Shown piece by piece: positions 47,319 to 55,810 of a stretch of DNA of 64,000 bases (positions are counted from its first letter, which is position 1; each line of letters begins with the position of its first letter). Origin of the DNA: JAJPKK01 sp963844635. Its GTDB lineage: Bacteria > Pseudomonadota > Alphaproteobacteria > Rhizobiales > Xanthobacteraceae. The notes beneath the pieces are model-generated. The model did not search any database. It was not told the DNA's origin and saw only the letters and a program-made list of their open reading frames with translations. The translations under genes and the position numbers were made by a program. Location of the stretch: the NCBI GenBank assembly GCA_963844635.1, contig CAWJPD010000003.1, positions 310,001 to 374,000 of the forward strand, written 5' to 3'.

Positions 47319-48689
47319 TTATTGACGAGGGCTACGCCTTTCCCCCCGCATTGCGCTTGGGGTTTTGGCAGTCGGCTTTTGGTCCGGCGCCCGCGTGGGC
47401 TCAGCAACAGAGTTTGTGATTTCGTGGGCCGTGGTATTCGGCGGGTGTTGGTAAGGCGGGGGATCGCTGTAATCGTTCGGAGCAAGTCCATCCCTGATCT
47501 TCACGACCGTGAACATTCCCCCCATCTCGATCGGTCCGAATTGTCCGAAGCCCGTCATCATCGGCAGAGTGTTGTCGGGCATCTGCATTTCCATCGAGCC
47601 CATTTCCGCCATGCCGGCGGAACCCATCGGCATGTAGCCGGGCACGATCTTGCGGACGTTCAGGAGATCGCGCTTCGGTACGCCGATGAAATTATTTACG
47701 TTGTGGCCCATTGCGTTCATCGTATGGTGGCTCTTGTGGCAGTGAAACGCCCAATCGCCCGGCGCGTCCGCCGTCAAGTCGATCACACGAACGGCCCCGA
47801 CCGGAACATCCGTGGTCGTCTCCGGCCATTGCGCGGTTTCCGGCACCCAGCCACCGTCCGTTCCGCTCACCGCAAAATGGTGTCCATGCAGATGGATCGG
47901 GTGATTGGTCATCGTGAGATTACCCATGCGCACCCGCATCCGGTCCCCCAGCCGCACCGGCAACGAATCGATGCCGGGAAAGACGCGGCTGTTCCACGTC
48001 CACATGTTGAAATCCGTCATCTCGTTGACCTTCGGCAAATAGGTGCCGGGATCGATGAGGTAGGAGCTCATGATGAAAACGAAATCGCGATCGACCGGAC
48101 GAAAGGTCCGGTCCCGCGAATGAACGACGAACATGCCCATCATGCCCATCGCCATCTGAACCATCTCGTCGGAGTGCGGGTGGTACATAAACGTGCCGCT
48201 CCGCTTCAGCTCGAACTCGTAGACAAAGGTCTTGCCAGGATCGATGTGCGGCTGCGTCAGCCCGCCAACTCCATCCATTCCGTTCGGAACCAGCATGCCG
48301 TGCCAATGTACCGTTGTATGCTCGGGCAGCCGGTTGGTGACGAAGATGCGAACCTTGTCCCCCTCCACGCACTCGATGGTGGGGCCCGGTGACTGGCCGT
48401 TGTACCCCCACAGATGCGCCTTCATGCCGGGCGCCATCTCGCGCACAACGGGCTCGGCAACCAGGTGGAACTCTTTCCAGTCGCCGTTCATGCGCCACGG
48501 CAGGGTCCAGCCATTCAGGGTAACGACAGGCTGATAGTCCGGCCCGCTGGAAGGGAATAAGGGCGGCTCCATCGCCGGCGTCGAACGCGTCGGCGCTTCC
48601 GGTATCGCGGCGGCCTGCGCCCGTCCGCTGACAGCGCCCGCGAGCGTCACGGCCGATGCCTCCACAAAACGCCGTCGCGAGAATTTCAT
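47319..48689 (-). CDS. Multicopper oxidase, Tat-exported (CopA/CueO-like)
   Basis: Periplasmic oxidase that turns Cu(I) into less toxic Cu(II). 456 residues from the ATG at 48689. The Tat signal is SRRRFVEASAVTLAG. Copper motifs in order: HWHGM, YHPHSDE, HPIHLHGHHF and HCHKSHHTMNAM, the last giving type-1 ligands Cys, His and axial Met (HCH-x3-H-x4-M). A Met-rich C-terminal stretch (GSMEMQMPDNTLPMM) may bind Cu(I). It begins 10 bp after the TolC-like gene. Confidence 0.93.
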   Translation of the reverse strand: MKFSRRRFVEASAVTLAGAVSGRAQAAAIPEAPTRSTPAMEPPLFPSSGPDYQPVVTLNGWTLPWRMNGDWKEFHLVAEPVVREMAPGMKAHLWGYNGQSPGPTIECVEGDKVRIFVTNRLPEHTTVHWHGMLVPNGMDGVGGLTQPHIDPGKTFVYEFELKRSGTFMYHPHSDEMVQMAMGMMGMFVVHSRDRTFRPVDRDFVFIMSSYLIDPGTYLPKVNEMTDFNMWTWNSRVFPGIDSLPVRLGDRMRVRMGNLTMTNHPIHLHGHHFAVSGTDGGWVPETAQWPETTTDVPVGAVRVIDLTADAPGDWAFHCHKSHHTMNAMGHNVNNFIGVPKRDLLNVRKIVPGYMPMGSAGMAEMGSMEMQMPDNTLPMMTGFGQFGPIEMGGMFTVVKIRDGLAPNDYSDPPPYQHPPNTTAHEITNSVAEPTRAPDQKPTAKTPSAMRGERRSPRQ

Positions 48690-48699
48690 GATGCCTTCC

Positions 48700-50142
48700 T
48701 CACTCGCTTCGAGCGGCCTGACGGTCGGCATCGTCCGCATTCGCCTCGCGCGATGCTTCGCCGTTGCCGCCGCCGGTGATCGTGGCACCGAGCTCGGTAT
48801 CGGCGAGCCAGAATTCCTCATCGGCCCGGATCGAGGCCTCGGTCGAGGCGATACGTTGCCGCGCCTCGACCAGCAGCGGGAAGACGTCGATCTGCATCGC
48901 ATTGTAGCGAAGCAGCATCTCATCGGAGATGATCTTGCGCAGCGGCAGCACCTCGCGCTGATAATGGCGGGCGATGTCATAGCTCGCGCGGTAGGCCTGG
49001 TAGGCTTCGCGGGCTTGCGAGCGCACCGTCACGGCGCTCGCCGAAAGCCGGTTGACTGCCTTCATGTAAGCCGCTTCGGCGGACCGCAGGCGCGTCTCGC
49101 CGAAATCGAACAGCGGCACCTGCAGATCGAACCCGGCGCCATATTCGTGGAACCGGCTGGTGTCGGGGTCTTTCATCGTGTTGGAAATTCCGGAGATCTC
49201 GGCGAGATCGATGTAACGCGTCGCGTTGGTAAGGCCGTAGGATTTGGCGAGGGCGTCGACTTCGAGGCGCGCGATCCGCAGATCGACGCGCCGGCGCACC
49301 GCCTCGACTTCCACTTGTGCGCGCGTGCGCGCCGTGGCGGGGAGCGGGGGCAGGGTGTCGGGCAGGCGAATATCGAGATTGCCGTCCCACAGGCCCAACT
49401 TGCGGACAAGCTCTTCGCGGGCCGTTGCGACCCCCCTGCGGGCCCGGGCAAGGTCCGCACTAACCTCGGCGTAGAAGACCTGGTTGCGCGCCTGGTCGAG
49501 CTTATTGAGCGCGCCGTTCTCGCCGAGCCGCTGCGCGACCTCTGCGGCACTCGCCGCCGCCGCCAGCGCCTCGCCAAGGTATTTGGCAAGGGCCCGAGCG
49601 GCGACGGCGCGGTAGTAGGCCCGCCGCGTGCTCGCCGCGATGCGCAAGGTATCGAGCGCCGCGCGCAACTGCGCCTGACGAAAGCGGTCGCCGGCGATGT
49701 CGGCGCGCGCCGCCAAGGTGGCAAGCGCGAGGATGTCGGCGACAACCCGCCGCTCGATATCGATGCCGCCTCCGCCCGCGGCATCTGCCAGCGAGAAAAC
49801 CGGATCGGGCGGCAGCGAGGCCTGAACCATCGCTGCTTCCGCAATTCCGAGTTCGTTGAACGACGCCTGAAGGTCGCGATTGCCGAGAAGGGCCGCCTTG
49901 ACCGCCGCATCGGCAGAAAGCGTCCGTGTCAACAGGCGGTGAACCGCCTCGCGCGCGGCATTGTCCTCGGCGGGACCGCGCAGTGCAACCGCATTGGCGT
50001 CGAGCGTCGGGGCGACTGTCTCCCGGACAACACTCATCCCGCTGTCGGCCGAGAACGTCACGCATGCCGGAAGCGACAGCGCGAACCCTGTCGCAAGCGC
50101 AAAACGTGCGAGCGTTCGTTGCGATCGCATGAGGCGGCTCAC
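48700..50142 (-). CDS. TolC-family outer-membrane lipoprotein of the copper operon
   Basis: Outer-membrane efflux protein. 480 residues with a lipobox (LSLPAC). Two long helical repeats typical of TolC/CusC contain TRRAYYRAVAARALAKYLGE and VRSQAREAYQAYRASYD, with LFDFGETRLRSAEAAY in between. The GTG start at 50142 overlaps the preceding TGA (GTGA). No pump is encoded beside it, so it either works with a distant RND pump or has an efflux-independent role, as in similar MCO-TolC-CopC clusters (inference). Confidence 0.88.
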   Translation of the reverse strand: MSRLMRSQRTLARFALATGFALSLPACVTFSADSGMSVVRETVAPTLDANAVALRGPAEDNAAREAVHRLLTRTLSADAAVKAALLGNRDLQASFNELGIAEAAMVQASLPPDPVFSLADAAGGGGIDIERRVVADILALATLAARADIAGDRFRQAQLRAALDTLRIAASTRRAYYRAVAARALAKYLGEALAAAASAAEVAQRLGENGALNKLDQARNQVFYAEVSADLARARRGVATAREELVRKLGLWDGNLDIRLPDTLPPLPATARTRAQVEVEAVRRRVDLRIARLEVDALAKSYGLTNATRYIDLAEISGISNTMKDPDTSRFHEYGAGFDLQVPLFDFGETRLRSAEAAYMKAVNRLSASAVTVRSQAREAYQAYRASYDIARHYQREVLPLRKIISDEMLLRYNAMQIDVFPLLVEARQRIASTEASIRADEEFWLADTELGATITGGGNGEASREANADDADRQAARSE

Positions 50143-50369
50143 GGGCTCGGCGCTGCGGGCGGAACGGCCTCGACAGGCCGTCGGCTTACATAGTTCCCGA
50201 GCACCGGCCGATATGCGGCCGCCTGCACATGCGCGCGCGGATTGGCCGGATCGGGACCCGAAGCGCTAGGTGGCAGCGTCTGCGCGCACGCTGCGAGCCA
50301 TCCCGAAAGGGCAAGGGCGGCCGCGAGGATGGAACCCCCGCGCATAGCCTTTTGGCGATATGTTGCCAT
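50139..50369 (-). CDS. Small lipoprotein in copper operon
   Basis: 76 residues with a lipobox (SGWLAAC) and a Pro-rich mature part (NPRAHVQAAAYRPVLGNYVS). Such small lipoproteins recur before MCO/TolC genes in alphaproteobacterial copper clusters. Function unknown. Its stop overlaps the start of the TolC-like gene by four bases. Confidence 0.75.
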   Translation of the reverse strand: MATYRQKAMRGGSILAAALALSGWLAACAQTLPPSASGPDPANPRAHVQAAAYRPVLGNYVSRRPVEAVPPAAPSP

Positions 50370-50381
50370 CGACGCCGCCCC

Positions 50382-50663
50382 TTACCGCCGTCTCGCGCTG
50401 TGTCCGACGATCTCCATCAACTCGGTCATTTTACGCTGCTGCTCGGCCTTGTTGTCCGAGGCGATGGCGTGTCCGATGCAGGTCGCAACGTGGTCCCTCA
50501 GGATCTCTTCTTCGACCTTGCGTAACGCGGCCTGAACGGCGGCCATCTGGGTGACGATATCGATGCAGTAGCGGTCCTCATCGACCATGCGCGAAAGGCC
50601 GCGCACCTGTCCCTCGATCTTGCCCAGCCGCTTCCGGCAGGACGATTTGATTGACTCGCGCAT
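50382..50663 (-). CDS. csoR: CsoR-type copper-sensing repressor
   Basis: All-helical metal-sensing repressor of the CsoR/RcnR (DUF156) family, 93 residues. The Cu(I) ligand pattern is C33 (RYCIDIVTQ), H58 and C62 (DHVATC), the C-H-C set of CsoR. The DNA-binding N-terminus is KRLGKIEGQVRGLSRMVDED. It heads the copper operon and very probably represses it through the operator at 50693-50707. Confidence 0.92.
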   Translation of the reverse strand: MRESIKSSCRKRLGKIEGQVRGLSRMVDEDRYCIDIVTQMAAVQAALRKVEEEILRDHVATCIGHAIASDNKAEQQRKMTELMEIVGHSARRR

Positions 50664-50692
50664 GATCGCTCATACCCCAACGGGGTAAGGGT

Positions 50693-50707
50693 TACAATCC
50701 AACAAGA
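50693..50707. promoter_or_regulatory. CsoR operator candidate
   Basis: Perfect palindrome TACCCCAACGGGGTA, 30 bp upstream of csoR. G-tract inverted repeats of this kind are the known targets of CsoR/RcnR-family repressors. A second copy of the core, CCCAACGGG (50729-50737), lies 33 bp further on, three helical turns away. Confidence 0.7.
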
Positions 50708-50840
50708 TCCCAACGGGTTCTGTGAGTCTATACGAGATCGGGCGCTTGGCGGCCGGACCGAGCCGCGATCGGCCGGGCGCCGTTAGCGAGTTGAGTCGTC
50801 ATCGCCTTACGCGAGCTTGAGACATGAGTTCGGCGCGGCT

Positions 50841-50942
50841 GCAATACCTTTCTATCGGTTATCGGCGATGGTCTGCGGCTTCCTGACCGGCTATCCCGTC
50901 AACTGGCTGTTGATCCGCCGCGGCATCGAGGGAAAGATGTGA
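50841..50942 (+). pseudogene. DUF4396-protein C-terminal remnant
   Basis: A plus-strand frame ends at TGA (50940-50942) with IPFYRLSAMVCGFLTGYP followed by VNWLLIRRGIEGKM. This is the conserved C-terminal helix of DUF4396 membrane proteins (GFLTGYPVNWW-type ending). Nothing of the rest of the gene precedes it: upstream are the csoR operators. DUF4396 genes are often found in copper clusters, which suggests an eroded neighbour gene. An ATG at 50868 would give only 24 residues. Confidence 0.6.
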
Positions 50943-51021
50943 GCGTCGGCGTATCGACGCCGTTGCCGGACGTCTGCGGGCTCGATCGGGTCCGATGTGA
51001 TGCCGAACGGAGGGGGATTGC

Positions 51022-51998
51022 GTGTCACGTCTGCAATTGAGTTTCGCTTGCGGCCATTATGACCGGACGGCACCGCTGCGCAGCGGCGACATTACGGCCG
51101 AAGGCATCGATCTCAACTACATCGCGATCGACGCGCCGCGCGAAATCTTTGACCGCATGGGCGGGGCCAGGAATTCGACCTGGCGGAATTCTCCGCCTCC
51201 GAATTCATCGGCCGAATGGCTCGTGGCGATTGTCCGTTCGTCGCGCTGCCGGTGTTTCCGTCACGGATGTTTCGTCACGGCTACATCTATGTCAATCGGC
51301 GCGCGGGCATTACGGCACCAAAGCAACTCGAAGGCCGCCGCATCGGCACCGGTCTCTACACGCAGACTGCAACGGTATGGATTCGCGGTCTGCTGGCCGA
51401 TCAATATGGCGTCGATCTCGCGCGCATTCGCTGGGTGCAGGGCGCGATCGAACATGGCGGCGCCCATGGCAAACCCAATCCGCCTCCGATGCTGGCGGCC
51501 GCCAACATCGAGATCAACACCAGCGGCCGTTCGCTCAGCGAACTTCTGGCCGCCAACGAGATCGACGCAGTCGCCGGCGGCCAGCGGCCGAGCCCGCGTC
51601 ATCCCGACGTGGTGCCGCTGTTCGCCGATGCGCGCGCGGTGGAGCGCGCCTATTTCCGCGATACCGGCATTTTTCCGATCATGCATGTTGTCGCGATGCG
51701 CCGCGACATTCACGATGCCCATCCATGGGCGGCGGCGAGCCTCTACAAGGCATTCGTCGCCGCCAAGGGTTTGGCGTTGGCGGCCATGAAGCGCACTGCG
51801 GCGGTGTGTTACATGCTGCCGTGGCTCGGAGATGACATCGAGGAGATCGAAACGGTGTTCGGCGGCGACGCGTGGCCCTATGGCATCGAAGCGAACCGTC
51901 CGACGCTCACCGCGCTGGTACGCTACATGGCCGAGCAGCATCTGATCGCCAAGGCGATGCCGATCGAGACGCTATTCGTGCCACTCCGCGGTATTTAG
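51022..51998 (+). CDS. 4,5-dihydroxyphthalate decarboxylase-like / substrate-binding-fold protein (frameshifted)
   Basis: The N-terminus (LQLSFACGHYDRTAPLRSGD) and the later MFRHGYIYVNRRAGITAPKQ identify the 4,5-dihydroxyphthalate decarboxylase family, built on the periplasmic-binding fold. After DRMGGA the frame shifts near 51167-51171 (GGGGCCAGG); one lost base is the simplest cause (span 3n+2). It resumes as EFDLAEFSASEFIGRMARGD and is intact to the end. GTG start at 51022 behind GGAGGGGG. The TAG stop is the first triplet of repeat cassette 8. Lacks a signal peptide, so more likely the enzyme type. Confidence 0.8.
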
Positions 51999-52140
51999 CG
52001 CATGATCCCGTAAAGTTGCAGACTTTTCGGACAAGATCATGCGCAAAATCAACACGCATCCGTCGTCGAGCGCAGTCCGCGACGGGTGGGCAGAACGTAA
52101 TCGAGCGGAAGGCAATTCAACCTGAACGCATCCCGCGCTA
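51996..52140. repeat. Hairpin cassette copy 8 (long form), target of IS insertion
   Basis: Complete long cassette from TAG (51996) to CTA (52138-52140), with extra hairpin CGCATCCGTCG ... CGACGGGTGG. TAG at its start is the stop codon of the preceding gene. The IS5-family element is inserted exactly at its terminal TA. Confidence 0.88.
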
Positions 52141-52980
52141 GGGCCCGTTGACATTACTTGAGCCATATCAGGGCACTGACGAGGAATAGCATGGCGGCGA
52201 ACGACAGCGCCGTTTTTTCATAGCGCGTGGCGATGCGACGAAAATGCTTGATTTTATTGATGAACCTTTCGACCAGGTTGCGGTCCCCGTAGATGTGCGT
52301 GTCGTAGGGGATTGCTTGAGCGCGCGAGCGGCTCGACGGGATCACGGCTTCGGCGCCCGTATCGGCAATGTGAGCACGGAAGCGATCGGAGTCGTAGCCC
52401 TTGTCGGCGAGCAGGTTGTCGAAGGAAAAGCCCTCGATCAGACCTTCGGCCTGGGTGATGTCATTCACTTGGCCTGCTGTCAGAATAAAACGGACGGGAT
52501 TACCGAGAGCATCGACGCCAATGTGGATTTTCGTGCTCAGGCCGCCGCGCGAACGCCCGATCGCCTCATCTTCGCTTCCCCCTTTTTGGCGCCGGCGGCA
52601 TGTTGGTGCGCCCGCACAATGGTGGAGTCGACGATCAGGTATTCGAAATCCGGGTCTTCACGCAAAGCCTCGAAAACACGCTTCCAAACACCTTTCTTGG
52701 CCCATCGGCGAAAGCGCTGGAACACGCTGTTCCAGTTGCCAAATTCGCGAGGCAGATCACGCCAAGGCGCTCCAGCCCGCATCAGCCAAAGCACCGCCTC
52801 GACAAACAACCGATTGTTCTCGCCGTGCCGTCCTGGGTCCCCCTCCTTACCTGAAAGAAGCGGCGCGATGCGCCGCCATTGCGCCTCCGTCAGTATCAGT
52901 CGAATCAAGATCGCCCTCCCCAGTTGCGATCTTGAATCACATTCGCGAGTCGGAGGGAATCCCCGTATGTCAACGGGCCC
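52141..52980 (-). mobile_element. IS5-family (IS427-group-like) insertion sequence, complete
   Basis: 840 bp bounded by 14-bp perfect terminal inverted repeats (GGGCCCGTTGACAT at 52141-52154, its complement at 52967-52980) and flanked by TA on both sides (52139-52140, 52981-52982), a two-base target duplication. It encodes one transposase in two frames. Structure, size and target fit the IS427 group of IS5. Confidence 0.93.
52154..52908 (-). CDS. IS5-family transposase, two frames joined by -1 frameshift
   Basis: DDE transposase. The first frame (52908-52537, 123 codons) starts at TTG 52908 after GGGGAGGG and contains LFVEAVLWLMRAGAPWRDLP and the first catalytic Asp in LIVDSTIVRAHQHA. The second frame (to 52154) has the second Asp in LADKGYDSD and the Glu in NLVERFINKIKHFRRIATRY. 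They join by a -1 slip at AAAAAGGGGG (52578-52587 on the complement), giving GGSEDEAIGRSRGGLSTKIH across the joint. Programmed frameshifting at such runs is normal in this group, so the element may be active. Confidence 0.92.
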
Positions 52981-53152
52981 TAGCGCGCCGAAGATTTCGC
53001 TCATATTGAAGCGGCGCGCTTCGGACGGGCACAAATTGCCCGCCGCCTCCCTTCCATTGGCCCGTGACTCTTGGTGGCGATTTTGCCAGCCAATTTTTCA
53101 TGGTTTAGGTTAGGCGGTACCGGCCCCCCGTCACCTGTGTCGCCTTTCAAAT

Positions 53153-54913
53153 TCAGCCGGCAGCTCCCGTCAGTTGGGCAATTTTCTTCAGATGGGTGAC
53201 TGCGGCAGATGCCCCGGTCGTGTTCGTCAGCAGGTCGAGCGCCATCTCCTCATCGTCATTGCCGGCTGTAAGTGCGGTATCTTTGTACGTCGCTGCGGCA
53301 GGGTCCCGAGTGATGACATATTTGAGCGCCAGCAGGCGAGCGATGGTGGCGATAATGGCGGCGTGTTTGCCGAGCACGTCGCAGATAAATCGCGACCAGA
53401 AGACCAAGGCGCGTTCGCGCGGCAGACCCGGGCGCCGCTCGGAAGGATGCTTGAGCCGCATGATCCCGCCCTGGAGCGGATGCACATTTTCGAGTCGGAC
53501 CGTGGTCGCAAAGTTGACCAGCACTTTGATGAGACTGTTAACCGGCACTCCGGTTGCGACCGCGCGGCGCAGCAGCGTCTCCATGTGCTTCGGCGTGTAG
53601 TAGAGCGACCAGGCCTCTCGATAGATCGCTTCCCATGCCGCTCGGCTCATGCGCGGGTGTGCAGCGCAGACATGTTCGACGTCGTACTTGTTGAGATCCG
53701 GCTCCATCGCCACGCCCTTCTTCCAGAGCACCTGATGGTCCTCCGATCCCGGCAGCGGCGTCAGGCAGAAAAACTCGATGATATCGAGGGGCAACTCCTC
53801 CTGGATGATCGCGATGTCGCGCCGGATCGTCTCGGGCGTGTCCGAGGGGAAGCCAAGGATGTATCCGGCCAGCGTGATGATTCCCTGCGCCTTCCACGCC
53901 AGCAGCATTTTCCGATATTCGGTGATCCGGTTCTGCCGCTTCTTGGCGGCGGCAAGGTTGTCCGGGTTGACGTTCTCGAGGCCGATGAACACACGCGTGA
54001 CGCCAGCGCGCTTCGCCTTCTCGATGAAATTCGGGATCTTATGACATAGCGTGTCGACCTGAATCATCAGACCGAGCGGGATTCGGTCCTTCTCGCGCAA
54101 CGTGATCAAACGGTCGAAGATCGATTCCCATGCCTTGTTGCGTGCGAAATTGTCGTCGGTGATGAAGAATTTGCAGATGCCCTGCGCCCAGTTGAGGCGA
54201 ACCAGATGTTCGACATCATCCGCGGTGCGAAAGCGCGATTTGCGCCCCTGCACGTTGATGATCGTGCAAAACGAGCATTGATAGGGACAGCCGCGGCCGG
54301 CGTCGAAGCTCGTGCTCATCCCGAGGGTCCGGCCGACATATTGTTTGGGAAGGAACGGGACCGCCGCGCCTTCGATGTCCGGAAGGTCTTGGATGAAATT
54401 ATAGAGCGGGGCAAGGCAGCCGGCCGCGACGTCTCGCAACACCAGCTCGAGGCGGCCCTCGGCTTCGCCGGCGAACATCGAAATGCCCATGTCTCGGCAT
54501 GCATCGAGACCAACCGCGCGACCGTCAAGCATCGACAAACAGCCGGACACGTGAAATCCCCCGATCGCAACCGGAACACCCGCGCGGCGAAACGGCCGGG
54601 CGATATCGAGCGCGCGCGGATATTGGTTCGACTGAACGCCAACGAGTGCAAGCAGTCCGAAATTGCCGTGACTGCGAAACCTCTCGAGCAATTCGGGAAC
54701 GTTGACGCGCGTATGGGTTTCGTCGATCGCGTCGATGACGATATCAACATCCGGGCCGAGCACTTGCCGGTCGGCGCAATCGGCGGCGATGCCATAGATG
54801 GCAGCCAGCGAATTGGACGGGATCATCGCTCGCCACCAACGGATCACGTAACCGTCGTCGTCGTAGTGCGACGGCTTCATCAATATCAATTGAAAGTACC
54901 GGCGTGCTGTCAC
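53153..54913 (-). CDS. B12-binding radical SAM protein
   Basis: 586 residues from a GTG at 54913 (ATG at 54880 is the alternative). The start RRYFQLILMKPSHYDDDGYV is typical for one family of cobalamin-binding radical SAM proteins. A B12-binding-like domain (about 55-170) with IGGFHVSGC is followed by the 4Fe-4S site C209-x3-C213-x2-C216 (CPYQCSFC). A TIM-barrel core includes RVFIGLENVNPDNL and LAGYILGFPSDTPETIRRDI. The substrate is unknown; relatives do methyl transfers or rearrangements. It is isolated from other biosynthetic genes, just downstream of the IS. Confidence 0.87.
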   Translation of the reverse strand: MTARRYFQLILMKPSHYDDDGYVIRWWRAMIPSNSLAAIYGIAADCADRQVLGPDVDIVIDAIDETHTRVNVPELLERFRSHGNFGLLALVGVQSNQYPRALDIARPFRRAGVPVAIGGFHVSGCLSMLDGRAVGLDACRDMGISMFAGEAEGRLELVLRDVAAGCLAPLYNFIQDLPDIEGAAVPFLPKQYVGRTLGMSTSFDAGRGCPYQCSFCTIINVQGRKSRFRTADDVEHLVRLNWAQGICKFFITDDNFARNKAWESIFDRLITLREKDRIPLGLMIQVDTLCHKIPNFIEKAKRAGVTRVFIGLENVNPDNLAAAKKRQNRITEYRKMLLAWKAQGIITLAGYILGFPSDTPETIRRDIAIIQEELPLDIIEFFCLTPLPGSEDHQVLWKKGVAMEPDLNKYDVEHVCAAHPRMSRAAWEAIYREAWSLYYTPKHMETLLRRAVATGVPVNSLIKVLVNFATTVRLENVHPLQGGIMRLKHPSERRPGLPRERALVFWSRFICDVLGKHAAIIATIARLLALKYVITRDPAAATYKDTALTAGNDDEEMALDLLTNTTGASAAVTHLKKIAQLTGAAG

Positions 54914-55338
54914 TGAAGAAAGCCCCCCAAATGGCACGATATGGAATGTGCCACCCCAAAAACCTGCAAGCTTAGCCTCCGCCAGCCATGAAATCGCGAA
55001 GGTTAATCTTGCAGATCGCTTTGCGTGCCCATCCGTCTGCGCGACAGACCACGCGCGCAACGGTGCACTCATCCGAAAGAAATTGCCACAGGATTGTGCG
55101 AGCTCTTCCTTCTTTTTAGTGCCCGGTCCGGCGCTTGAGCCAGGCGATTTGGAGCTCTGCGGGGACACCCACCTCATCTCATGTCATTCACACCTTCAGC
55201 TTAAAAGGATCGGGCCGGAGCTCACGCCCCGGCCACGCAAAACAATCCATTCAACATCGGGTATTCATCCAGCCTAAATCATTGGAAGTCTCCCGTCGAA
55301 GCTCGCATCCGCCACCTCCGACCTACAGTTCCGCGCGG
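54914..55338. other. Gene-free stretch upstream of the radical SAM gene
   Basis: 425 bp without a convincing gene. A GC hairpin GGCCGGAGCTCACGCCCCGGCC lies near 55213. The promoter of the radical SAM gene should be close to its left end. Confidence 0.35.
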
Positions 55339-55611
55339 TTACATATAGTCGGTCGTAGAGTGATTCTGGGCGTGCGCCTGTGCTCCCATTTGGCGGTTGC
55401 CCGGAGCGGGGTTATGTGCGGTCTGCCCGGTTCCTTCACCCCATACTTTGCAGACCGCCGGCGACGGGTAGAATGGACAACGGTCGAGACCGGACATTGC
55501 CACGTGAGTGGCCGGGGGCAATGGCTGAACGCGATCCTGAGCGTAAGCAGGAAGGCTTGCAACGACAGGTGTCGCGCAGACCAACGCGATGGCGAGCGTC
55601 TTTGCGATCAT
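55339..55611 (-). CDS. Small secreted protein, unknown
   Basis: 90 residues from the ATG at 55611, with GGAGAAT upstream. The signal peptide MIAKTLAIALVCATPVVASL ends at PAYAQ. The mature part has two Cys (DRCPFYPSPAVCKVW) that could form a disulfide, then a His/Asn-rich tail (GAQAHAQNHSTTDYM). No family recognised. Confidence 0.65.
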   Translation of the reverse strand: MIAKTLAIALVCATPVVASLPAYAQDRVQPLPPATHVAMSGLDRCPFYPSPAVCKVWGEGTGQTAHNPAPGNRQMGAQAHAQNHSTTDYM

Positions 55612-55810
55612 AAGAAATTCTCCTGTATTCCCCGGCATTTGCACCGGCCCCTACGGGGAAGCGACGCATCAAAGTCATGTAGTCAACGGTGCCCCTGCTA
55701 CGACGTTCCGGGGTACTCGTAACAAACTCGTGGCTAAGGATTCGGGAACCCGAAGGGTGAAGGCGGTAGTGGGGAGGGGAACATTGGCCAGGCCAAAAGC
55801 GCCCTTTCGT

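Noticed and set aside
48688..50193. 501-codon + strand frame opposite the TolC-like gene
   Set aside because: Shadow of the TolC-like lipoprotein, whose lipobox and helices are clear.
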